Positions 9,193 to 18,196 of a stretch of DNA of 64,000 nt are shown piece after piece (within the stretch, counting starts at the first letter, position 1; each line of letters starts with the position of its first letter). Both the position numbers and the translations under genes were made by a program. The notes beneath the pieces were generated by a model. It was given only the letters and a program-made list of their open reading frames with translations, searched no databases and had not been told where the DNA came from. Source of the DNA: Phytopythium helicoides (Eukaryota > Oomycota > Peronosporomycetes > Pythiales > Pythiaceae); NCBI GenBank assembly GCA_024867545.1, contig JANFNE010000008.1, positions 620,001 through 684,000 of the forward strand. Direction: 5' to 3'.

Positions 9193-12132
9193 CTACACGC
9201 GCAGCTTCCCTTGGTTCTTATGCAGGATGTTCTTGGCAGCGTTGACGTCCCTATCAAGGACGACGCCGCAGGAGCCACACCGATACACCTCGCTGCCACC
9301 CAGGTTATCCTTCAGGAAGCCACACGATGAGCACGTCTTGGACGTGTACTCCTCGTGGCACATGATCAAGCGCCCGCCGGCGCGGTTCATTTTCTGCTCC
9401 AAAATCGTGCGGAACTTGTAGTGGCTCTGTGCCATCATGGCACGCACGACCGGCTTGCTGATCTTGCGTTGCCGTCGGACTCTGGCTCCGGGTCGTACCG
9501 CAGCATCTGGAAGCTGCATTGGAGCGGGTGGAGGTGCAGCAGCTCCACTACGCTCTGCCTGCCGCTTCTCCCACTTGGCCGCCATATCTTTGGTGTTGAA
9601 CTCCGGCAGTAGCACCTCGTGGTAGTTGCTGTCCAGCCAGCTCGCCAGCTTGTGCTGCACTTCAGCTACCATGCGGGTAATGCGTCGGTTCGCAAAACGA
9701 ATGTGGCGGCGCAGGCGGTACCGCTGCCGGTGTTGCTTGGTCTTCGCACGGCCGCGCGGCTTGTTCCGCTGCCGGAGTTGAGTGCTGGCGCAGTGTTGCT
9801 TGCATTCATTGACTTTTCGAGCGAGCTTGGACTTCATCAAGTCAATGGCTTCGAACCGCTTCTGGATCGCCAGGTTCGAGTCCTTGATGCTCAGCGTCCG
9901 GCCGGACGGGTCATAGATGGTAGCAAACTTGCGCACTCCTGGGTCAATCGCGCAGACGCGGCGAGACTCCGTTGGCGGGAAATCGCGCAGCCGGGGGATG
10001 CAGAGGTTGTACCTGCCATCACTCAGCCTCTGAAGGCGAATTGCGTGAGCGAGCTGTGGCAGCTGGCCACAAGTGCGGATCCCTGGGCTATCACCAAACT
10101 GGAAGAATCGGGGGTGGAACTGTACGTAGTGCTGGTCGTCGTTGTTGAACGAGTGGAGAGAACGAGCTTGAAGCTCGATGGAGTCGGACCGCGCAAACTT
10201 GCTCTTGAACTTGAGCTCTGGAAATGTAGTGTCTTGTGATAAAGTGGCTCCGGTCTTTGGGGACACTAGGGACAGTGCCCCCAGTAGGTTTAATATACGG
10301 GATACCTTGCCCGAGGGACTTTTCCCGCGGGGCCTGCGTTCTCCCCCTTGGGGACGGCGTGGTTCTCGCGCCTTTACAGAATGCGCAAGCACCCAGTCGG
10401 GATTACTCCCCGAGGGTGTTAGAGACGCGCCTCAACTCCAATTCTACGATCCCCAGAGCCAGTTGGGCCGGTATACTTACGGGCGATAGTTAATTGAAAC
10501 CCTGTATCAAATATACAGTAGGTATTAGGTATCGGAGGTTCCTCCCAGGGTAAAGAATCAATACAGACTTCCCAATTTGCCGCGAACCCGAGACCCGCCC
10601 GCGTGCCACGCGTCCTCCCCAGCCTCTTCCAAGGTTGGGGACACGTCGTGAGGAAGTCCAGCGAGTCTCAACCCCATCCAGCCCCATTCGACGGTAAGTG
10701 CGCGCTCCCAGTGCGCATTGCTGTTAATTCCATATTTGGTTGAGTGCTGGAAGTGTGCGGTTGTGTGCGCCACGTCCCGAACTCCTCCATTCCATATTGT
10801 GATACAGGACATTGAAAAAAAGTGAAGAAACAAGTGAAGAAACAAGTGAAAGCCGGACAAAGGGCCCATTCGACGCCAGCGCACCCGTGGGTAAGTGGTG
10901 CGTGTTTAGGCGGTATCTGTGTGTGCCTCAGAGTCCTGCGGAGCTCTGAGGTGTAGTTATCTATCCGCTGGTTGGTTCCTCAGGAAGCGGACAACGCTCC
11001 TGAAGGAACCTTTGCATTTTAACGTTTGTGTGTGTTGGTCTGTGACAGACCCGACTGCCACAAGTCTCGGGCCGGTCCTTGAACCGCCCGTTTAGATCTC
11101 CTGATCCCGAGCCGCTCAACGGGGATCACAACGCTCCGAGGTACTGCCTAGGGAGTGGCTTTCACGAGCCCTCTCTAGCGCGCTGCGGGTCCGAGTTCCT
11201 TCGGGAGCTCCCCGCGTGCGCCTGTCGGCTCCACCACCACTGGTCTGATGCGTGCGTGTGGAGATCTGTGTGTGCGTGCGTATCGGTTGGTGAGTTTGGA
11301 GCGCAAGCGCTTTACCACAGTCTTTCCCCTTTCTGATCAGCTCCCAGTACGCCTTGGAAGACGCGTCGACTGCCTTCTTGAAGTCGCGAAAGGCTCCATT
11401 TTAAACTTCTTCGTTAACGGCAAGGTGTCGTCGAAGCGCTTTCCTGTTGCGAAAGTACTTGCCCATCGTCAACTTGGTCGCAATCTCACGATGCTTTTTG
11501 CCCAGCGCGTACACCGACATCCGTGTCTCCCGGTTTGCACGAGCAGTGCAGTCCTCCCTCGATCTCGCCACCAGCTTGTTGTAGACGGCGCGGTGCGTCG
11601 CGAACATCTGGTCCAGCTTGGGTCTCTGATCGACGGTCGGGTATTGTCGCAGCTTGTCCACACTGTTGATCGGCTCCTTGCTCTCCTGAGCTGCTGACCG
11701 TCGCCGAGGTTGCCGCTGCGGAGGTGCAAGTGCAGCTCGTTCCCGTTCAGCTCGGACCTCTTTCTCACGGGCGAGCCTTGACGCCTCCACAATGTTGCCG
11801 GTCTTCCACTGTTCCGGCAGCGGGATGTCCGTGAAGTTCACGACGTCAATCCATGACGTCAGCAAGGGCTCGATAGTGCTCGCTGAGTAGGGCACTCGCA
11901 CTCGAGTGGACTTGGTCACGTGCTCTGGCTGCTTGGGTCGCTTGACCTCACCCAACATAGTCGTCCCTGGCATCCAGAGGTCCTCGGCAACCTCGCGCCT
12001 GTACCATTCGGATGGCAGCTCGAGCACTCTGCCGTCAGTGGCCGTCGTCGTTCGCTGTCGCTTGGCCGTGGCGATGCTCCGCGCTTTGGCCTTGCGCTTG
12101 CGCTTCGCCTTGGTAGCTCGCTTTGCCGTCAT
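9193..12132 (-). pseudogene. Fanzor2 (TnpB-like) nuclease pseudogene: nonsense codon plus LTR-like insertion
   Basis: Near-identical to the intact gene at 18197-20047. The 5' part runs from the ATG at 12132 (MTAKRATKAKRKRKAKARS, a basic nuclear-signal-like start) to a TAA at 11401-11403. That codon is TAT (Tyr) in the intact copy, a single substitution. The frame continues beyond it until 11320, where a 1.08-kb insertion interrupts it. It resumes at about 10234 and runs to the stop at 9193. RuvC-I (CAIDPGVRKF), the zinc ribbon (CSSCGF...CGSCG) and RuvC-III (DRDVNAAKN) survive. The motif LLPEFNTKD has Asp where copy 2 has Glu. Two independent lesions make a functional protein impossible without repair. 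Confidence 0.9.
10235..11319. mobile_element. Solo-LTR-like insertion (TG...CA) inside Fanzor2 copy 1
   Basis: Comparison with the intact copy shows a clean 1085-bp insertion. Its ends are TGTGATAAAG and CTTTACCACA, a near-perfect 10-bp inverted pair beginning TG and ending CA. The host bases GTCT (10231-10234 and 11320-11323) are duplicated; a GTCTT/1084-bp reading is also possible. It has no long reading frame and ends in GT-rich sequence. A 12-bp direct repeat, GTGAAGAAACAA, occurs near 10825-10850. Size, ends and duplication fit a solo long terminal repeat of a Gypsy or Copia element. A non-autonomous inverted-repeat transposon is the alternative. Confidence 0.72.
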
Positions 12133-12494
12133 GCTGGCGGATTCGCGAATGAAGGAGAAGGAAGGAGAACCAGGAAGAAGGAAACTAGGAGTACTCGCTT
12201 TAAGCTGCAACTGGCAGCTCACTTTCACTAGGTTTCGGTATGTGCAGCGGCAACGATCGCCAGGATGAAGGCAATGGTAAAGCGATGTGGACAATGGACT
12301 CGACGTTGAAGTAATTGAGTGCAATCTGATTGGGTGGGTTTTAATTCTACTGGCACGTTCAAGGCGCTATTTCGCAAATATTTGGCCAATGAAGTCTCGT
12401 GAAACGTTGACTATATGGTACCCTCAGAGATCACTGGAGCTGCTCATGATTCCAGTGTTGGTGCCGCCGCCTTTCTCGCTGGAAGCTGCTGGCG

Positions 12495-14285
12495 ATGGCG
12501 ACGGAGGACGAGGCGCTGCTGGCGAGTGTTGCGGCCATCGCACGCCGCGCCCCGAGCCTCTGGGCGCTTCCGCACGTTCTCCGGCGGCTGAATGCGCTGC
12601 TGGACGCCTCGAGCCGCTGGACTTTTGCGGACGCGTGTGCGCTTGGGAGCCTCGACCTGCTGCGCCGACTGGCGAGAGCGGAGGCGGTGGACGCTGCACA
12701 GTGGGCTGGAGACGATCTGCAGCTGCTGCGCGGCGCGAGGTTCTCGCTGGGGTCGATTAGGGCCGCGCAGAATGGGCATTTGCATGTGCTGATGTGGCTA
12801 GTGAGTGAGTATGATGACAAGACGCCCGTGACCAGAGCGGTGGAGGAGGCGGCCAAGGCGGGGCATCTAGACATCCTCCAGTGGCTGTACGACAACTGTC
12901 GCTTGCGGACGTACTGGGGAGGCAACGGCCTCAGCTACGCGGTGGAAGGCAACTACTTGGAGATCGCCAAGTGGCTCGTGGAGCGCACGACACCGCCGCG
13001 GAGTAGAAGGCGCATGGAGCTCGCAGCAAAGCACGGAGACATGGAGATGATACGCTGGATCTTTCCAAAGGCAGGGAGTATTTCGACCAAGACCATCGCG
13101 AACGCAGCACAGGGCGGCCATCTCGACGCCATGAAGTTTCTGGCGCGAGAGTACGCGTTCTCTCTCGTATCCAACAACGTGGACACTGCCGCAGCGAATG
13201 GCCACCTTGAGACGGTTAAGTGGATGCTCGAGAACTACGCTGGCTGCACAGCGAGCGCCGTGAATGGAGCAGCGGCGAACGGCCACCTCGACGTCTTGAT
13301 GTGGCTCCACAAAAACCGCACAAGCGCGTCGGGAGCCTCACGGTGGTCGAACAGCATGCTGTGGTCATATGATGCTATGAACTTGGCTGCTACGAATGGG
13401 CACCTGGAGGTTGTGCAGTGGCTGCAGGAGAATCGAGATGAAGGGTGCACTTCTACCGCGATGGATGGTGCTGCTGCGAATGGCTATCTTGATCTAGTGC
13501 GTTGGCTTCACGAGCACCGCACTGAAGGATGCTCTTATGTGGCAATGGACGGAGCTGCAGCAGGCAACCACTTCCACGTCGTCCGTTGGCTTCATGAGAA
13601 TCGAGTGGAAGGATGCTCGATAGCCGCAATGGACGGTGCTGCAGGAAATGGACACCTCGCGATGGTTCAGTGGCTGCACACAAATCGCACCGAGGGATGC
13701 TCGAAGCGAGCGATGGACGCAGCTGCCGCTGGGGGTCACCTACATGTCGTAAAGTGGCTCCACGCTAACCGATCTGAAGGTTGTTCCACTGAGGCCATGG
13801 ATGGTGCTGCTAAAGGAGGACACTTCAATGTGCTAACGTGGCTCCATACCCACCGCCACGAAGGGTGCACGCCGTCTGCGATTGACAATGCTGCAGGTTT
13901 GGGACGTCTTGATATTGTGCGATGGCTGGTCGAAAGGTTAGGAAGTGGTTGCACGAGTCGTGCTGTCACCTCAGCCGCAGCCAACGGCCACCTGGAAGTG
14001 ATCCTATACCTCGACAGTGTCGGGATGGCACAAGTAGAAGCCAGCGCATTTGTTGAATCAGCTCGGTTGGGGTTTGCAGAAATCGCTCAGTGGTTTTTGA
14101 AGAAGCGAGTGCATCTGAATATGGAACCCGCATATCACGCAGCCAAGAATTATAATCGCGAGTACTGCATGGAGTGGCTGTACCGCGAAGGTGCTGGGAG
14201 ACGGCCTTTTGTTCATCCTCAAATTGTCGTCGATGCGACCCCGCGAGCTGTGATGGAATACATGATCCGCAACAGCCAGAGGTGA
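12495..14285 (+). CDS. Ankyrin-family protein, intact, seven to eight tandem 28-residue repeats
   Basis: 596 residues from the ATG at 12495. The N-terminal cap has LPHVLRRLNALLDASSRW, and the conserved TYWGGNGLSYAV...TTPP module follows. Diverged repeats come next, then a run of 28-residue units (NGHLEVVQWLQENRDEGCTSTAMDGAA through GGHFNVLTWLHTHRHEGCT). The C-terminal cap is NYNREYCMEWLYREG. The start is only 40 nt from the edge of Fanzor2 copy 1, with a long AT-richer tract shared with the other Fanzor2 copy upstream. Transcription may therefore begin inside the element. Confidence 0.93.
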   Translation: MATEDEALLASVAAIARRAPSLWALPHVLRRLNALLDASSRWTFADACALGSLDLLRRLARAEAVDAAQWAGDDLQLLRGARFSLGSIRAAQNGHLHVLMWLVSEYDDKTPVTRAVEEAAKAGHLDILQWLYDNCRLRTYWGGNGLSYAVEGNYLEIAKWLVERTTPPRSRRRMELAAKHGDMEMIRWIFPKAGSISTKTIANAAQGGHLDAMKFLAREYAFSLVSNNVDTAAANGHLETVKWMLENYAGCTASAVNGAAANGHLDVLMWLHKNRTSASGASRWSNSMLWSYDAMNLAATNGHLEVVQWLQENRDEGCTSTAMDGAAANGYLDLVRWLHEHRTEGCSYVAMDGAAAGNHFHVVRWLHENRVEGCSIAAMDGAAGNGHLAMVQWLHTNRTEGCSKRAMDAAAAGGHLHVVKWLHANRSEGCSTEAMDGAAKGGHFNVLTWLHTHRHEGCTPSAIDNAAGLGRLDIVRWLVERLGSGCTSRAVTSAAANGHLEVILYLDSVGMAQVEASAFVESARLGFAEIAQWFLKKRVHLNMEPAYHAAKNYNREYCMEWLYREGAGRRPFVHPQIVVDATPRAVMEYMIRNSQR

Positions 14286-15484
14286 TCTTTGGTTGATTTA
14301 CGTTCACGTCACATGATATTTACCGACAAAGACAGAATAGTTTTATGATGTTACTAACTGTACAAGGTTTGTCAACGATTGGCAGGCGTCGGCTCGTTGT
14401 CATTCGCACATCCTCCAAGTCAGTCAGTCTCTCTTTTTCACCTTCGCGTGCGTGTACAAACAAATTACGTGTAGGACCTCCTAGCCCGCCATCGAGATGA
14501 TAGGACCAAGCTTCTTTCCCCATACGATCGACGCTGAGCACACCCGAAAGACCCGACGTTCTTGCCAGGACGTTGGTGATGGTTTGATCGATGCGCCATT
14601 CAGTCTGCATGTTTTGTATGTTCTGCATGTTTTACATGTGTGTGCGTGTGCACGCGGCGGATGATGATGACACAACCAACTTAGGACACCTTCCGAGATG
14701 CTTTTGCTGGTGTGGACGGCGTATGTATTCATACTGCCCGAGTCTGCGATCATGTGCATGTTGCCTGCGTGTGCCAGCATCAAGCGTTGATGAAAGAAAG
14801 GATATTGTGTCTTTGTTTGAGGCCCTCATCGTGGGGCTGCTGAAAACAGAATCACTTTCTGCTGCCTTCCAACTGAGCTTGGCTTTCTATGATCTGCATG
14901 TGTGCGAGGAGGTGACGAGTCACAAATGCATAGTTCAACAGATTGAGTCTCCAAAGCTCATGTTGAAACTTTACCATCATCAAAGCGGATCCTCATCCTC
15001 TCAATTGCGGCCTTCGATATCCAGAAATATGCGCTTTTCTTCCGTCGCAGACTTTCTTCTCTAGTTGGCCATATCAATTCGCGTCGGCGTGTCTGGGTGC
15101 TCAGCAGGGAGCTTTCGGGTTCTCTTCCCTTTTGGGTCAGCAGACCACCAGTGCGTCGGCGCTACATATTGTTCATCAGTTCATAAGTTGCTTACTATCC
15201 TATGGATACAGAGTTTCAGTAGCGGAAAGAGCCTGCTTTCCAAGCTGCTGTGTGTATCAAAACAACAATGCCAAGCAAGGCAAGTTGCTGAGGAGAGAAA
15301 GGATCCAGTATTCTAATGTTGGAGCTTGGAGAACAACCAAGTCGAATCCGAGAGTTGAAGACGAGGAGGTCACAAATAGCTCACTCCGGATCCATCTGAA
15401 GCAAGACTTCAAAGCCTTGATCAGAACATTTTTTTCTTGGTTGAAATCTCAACAATCGAGGTGTTGCAATTGACGGGGCGCTCC
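14286..15484. other. Intergenic, no convincing gene
   Basis: A 157-codon open frame at 14591-15064 has skewed composition, with a Cys/Met-rich start encoded by a degenerate TGTATGTTCTGCATGTTT repeat near 14605. It has no recognisable domain, so I do not call it. The last 100-150 nt should contain the promoter of the gene at 15485. Nothing else is seen. Confidence 0.5.
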
Positions 15485-16252
15485 ATGGAGCTTCGATGCT
15501 CGAAGCTGTCTGCAATTGCGCTGGTGCTGGTCTTCGTCATCTGTCTAGTGACTGCAGACGAACCCCTGTCAGGATGCCAAGTCTGTGCCTCAACTGGTGA
15601 TTGCTCTCACGCGTATTTGGGCTCGGAAGGAAAGTTTTGTGGCAACTGGCTCGACCAAACAAACCAGAGGCAGCGATGCTGCTGTCCGAATGATGCAACG
15701 TGTAAAGTATCAAACTACGCATGCAAGTGCTCTACTTCTTCCTCATCATCTTCGTCGCAGAGCGTAGGCACTGTCGGGTGGATTGGTGGCGCTGTTGGCG
15801 TCATTGTCCTTCTCAGCTGCTGCATCGGAGGGTGCTGGTGCTTTTTCAAAGTCGCAAAGCGAGCACAGCGACCACCTCCTCAGCCACGACCATTGCCAGT
15901 CGCGCAACCGATTCCTGTTGGATACACCAATTCTCCAGTCCCAGTGTACACAGCAGGGGTTCCAGGAGTTTCGCCATGCAACGTCGTGCCCGTGTATCCA
16001 CATCCTACTGCTCCAGTGTACGACTACAGCGGACACGGCTACTACGGTGGTAATCACTACAATGGGGGCGGGAGTGGATTCAGCTCTGGGCTCGGCGCTG
16101 TAGCTGGACTAGCTGCTGGTATGCTCATGGTCGACGCAATTGCAGATGCGGGTCATCACCACGGTGGAGGATATGACGGAGGATTTAACGGTGGTGGTGG
16201 ATTCGATGGTGGATTCGACGGAGGCGGAGGTGACTTTGGAGGAGACTTTTAG
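15485..16252 (+). CDS. Secreted/type I membrane protein: Cys-rich ectodomain, Gly-rich tail
   Basis: 255 residues from the ATG at 15485 (MELRCSKLSAIALVLVFVIC), chosen because it places a signal peptide of about 25 residues at the N-terminus; an upstream start at 15437 would bury it. A compact Cys-rich domain (about residues 28-80, with a CCC cluster) and a Ser-rich linker follow. Next is a transmembrane segment (WIGGAVGVIVLLSCCIGGCW) and a Pro-rich region. A second hydrophobic stretch (GLGAVAGLAAGMLMVDAIAD) precedes a His/Gly/Phe/Asp-rich tail (GGGFDGGFDGGGG type). I do not recognise the family. Surface sensing or wall association is possible but unsupported. Confidence 0.8.
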   Translation: MELRCSKLSAIALVLVFVICLVTADEPLSGCQVCASTGDCSHAYLGSEGKFCGNWLDQTNQRQRCCCPNDATCKVSNYACKCSTSSSSSSSQSVGTVGWIGGAVGVIVLLSCCIGGCWCFFKVAKRAQRPPPQPRPLPVAQPIPVGYTNSPVPVYTAGVPGVSPCNVVPVYPHPTAPVYDYSGHGYYGGNHYNGGGSGFSSGLGAVAGLAAGMLMVDAIADAGHHHGGGYDGGFNGGGGFDGGFDGGGGDFGGDF

Positions 16253-17883
16253 ATATCAAAACTTACATATAGTTGGCGCCTGAATTGCCGAATTCTTGAA
16301 TTACTCATTTCTTTTTCATGTCGCTTGAGAGTTATGAAGAAAGTACGCTCGGTTTTGCGATACCTTCACGTGCCTCTTGTAGATGTAGTGCACTTGTGTG
16401 GCATTCGAGGCACTCTTGTGTTATATTCTCAGCTCTTCGAGGTCGACGTTGCTGAAAACGAGCATGTGTCGGGAATGCATTTGCAACTTCGATCTCAAGA
16501 AAGTATTGAGCCATCGAAATCTTGTCAAGACGGTGACGTCCCAGCCGAGGATAATTCAACTGCCTCGATCAGGGCGAAGGTTTACGCTTCGCCTCCTAGA
16601 GCTAGGATATACCAACGAGTCTCCTAAGTGATCTTATGCTGCCGATGAATGGTGAATCTCTGGAGAGATTACCGCAATAGGTGAAGATGTTGGTACTACG
16701 AGCTCTTTGAGTACCCCTAAAGCTGACTGCGCTCATTGTTGAAGGTATCGGCATTTATTCTGAGGAATTCCTGCTCGCAGTCGAACTCGACACGCGCATT
16801 TTGAAATCGAAGCTGCGCACTTAAGGGCAATGAATTTCCATCGAACATTTGAGCAAGAACTCATGTCTAGCGCGATGCTTTATGTTCTCCGATTACTGCT
16901 TGCACGTCTATCCAAAGTGAATCAAATGCATCGCTTTTACTTTTACATTCATCTTGGACATTTCAAACAGTGTTGACCCGAACAGTGAAAGTGTAGATGA
17001 TGAAGAGACTCCCCAATGTCCCGCGAGCCCTTTCCACGTTAACTCCACCTTACTTGCACATCATTGCTTGCAACCTTATGAACAAATGAATCGCAGCAGC
17101 TTCAGCGTACCAAGTCCCTTTCTCGGAGACAAACTTGACAAAAAAGATCTGAAGACGTGACGTTTCTGGTTTCTCGTGTACTTCGCAGTGCTGTAGTTGA
17201 GCTCCGAAGTCACGCGCAACAGCTTCGCGTTCGCAAAACCATGTCACCAATGCAGAAAGAAACGTGCTACTCGTTTGATAAGCTGACTCAATGCCAGATC
17301 TTTAGACACTCATTCTGTGGATCATGGCCCGATCGAGTGCTGGCCGCGCTCCTTGAAGCTGACACTTCAAGATTACACCTACATACCGGCATTTGGCAAC
17401 CCAAAGCACGCATGGCTGAGCTTGCACACCCACCACACCTTTCATCAACGCTTGTCGCGGCGCGTGAATGATCACGCTGTTGTCGTCCCAGAAGGCGACC
17501 AGGCCGGCCGAGCCATTCTACTCGTCCAATGTCAGCGGGCGCCAACGGCATCTTGACCTCTGTACCTGTTCTAATTGCCACCTGCATCCATCTCGGTGGC
17601 TCGAATCGAGCAATGCCACTTCTCTGCCATTCAGAACGGCGCGAACAGGATGGGTGGGACACGCATCCCTTCTCGTTTCTTTGGAGCTCGTCCGAAGCAG
17701 CTTGAAGCCATCGGCGAGCCAATAGAAGCGGCAGCAGACAGACCGCAATGGCGTGCCCGTGCAGGGAACGTAAACGCGGCCACCTCCTTGATTCCACGAG
17801 GTCCCATGAGGTCCTCATGGAGGACCAACCACAACCAAACCACATCGTCTCATGCAGGCGCTCAGCGATTTGCCATGGCATTG
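16253..17883. other. Intergenic, no convincing gene
   Basis: Only short frames occur (about 60-105 codons, plus a 208-codon frame on the minus strand at 17288-17914 with no domain pattern). A small inverted repeat around GAGGTCCTCATGGAGGAC lies near 17806. The region is AT-richer than its neighbours and may hold decayed sequence I cannot identify. It ends at the 5' boundary of Fanzor2 copy 2. Confidence 0.5.
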
Positions 17884-18196
17884 CTGGGATTATGAGCAGC
17901 TCCAGTGATCCCATATAGTCAACGTTTCACGAGACTTCATTGGCCAAATATTTGCGAAAAAGCGCCTTGAACGTGCCAGTAGAATTAAAACCCACCCAAT
18001 CAGATCGCACTCAATTACTTCAACGTCGAGTCCATTGTCCATTTCGCTTTGCCATTGCCTTCATCCTGGCGATCGTTGCCGCAGCACATACCGAAACCTA
18101 GTGAATGTGAGCTGCCAGTTGCAGCTCAAAGCGAGTGCGCCTAGTTTCCTTCTTCCTGGTTCTCCTTCCTTCTCCTTCATTCGCGAATCCGCCAGC

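Larger units (their letters stand above)
9075..12455 (-). mobile_element. Fanzor2 element copy 1 (inactivated, with nested insertion)
   Basis: Boundaries are set by where homology to the second copy (17884-20155, opposite orientation) ends on both sides: ...CTATATAGGC at the 3' end and CTGGRAT at the 5' end. After removing the nested insertion it is about 2.3 kb, matching copy 2. No terminal inverted repeats or obvious target duplication are seen, as is usual for TnpB/IS607-type carriers, and no mobilising recombinase is encoded. Its 5' edge ends only 40 nt before the ATG of the ankyrin gene at 12495, so it may supply or share that promoter. Confidence 0.7.

Noticed and set aside
9865..9885. 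tRNA B-box-like GGTTCGAGTCC
   Set aside because: Lies within the Fanzor2 coding frame with no matching A box or cloverleaf; no tRNA or rRNA gene was found in the window.
14591..15064. 157-codon frame as a gene
   Set aside because: No domain, Cys/Met-rich start from a short DNA repeat, no homologous support in the window.
12460..17883. Composite transposon formed by the two Fanzor2 copies
   Set aside because: No terminal repeats, no target duplication around the pair and no transposase; independent insertion or segmental inversion explains the layout equally well.
17288..17914. 208-codon minus-strand frame as a gene
   Set aside because: No recognisable motif, and it crosses the Fanzor2 element boundary.
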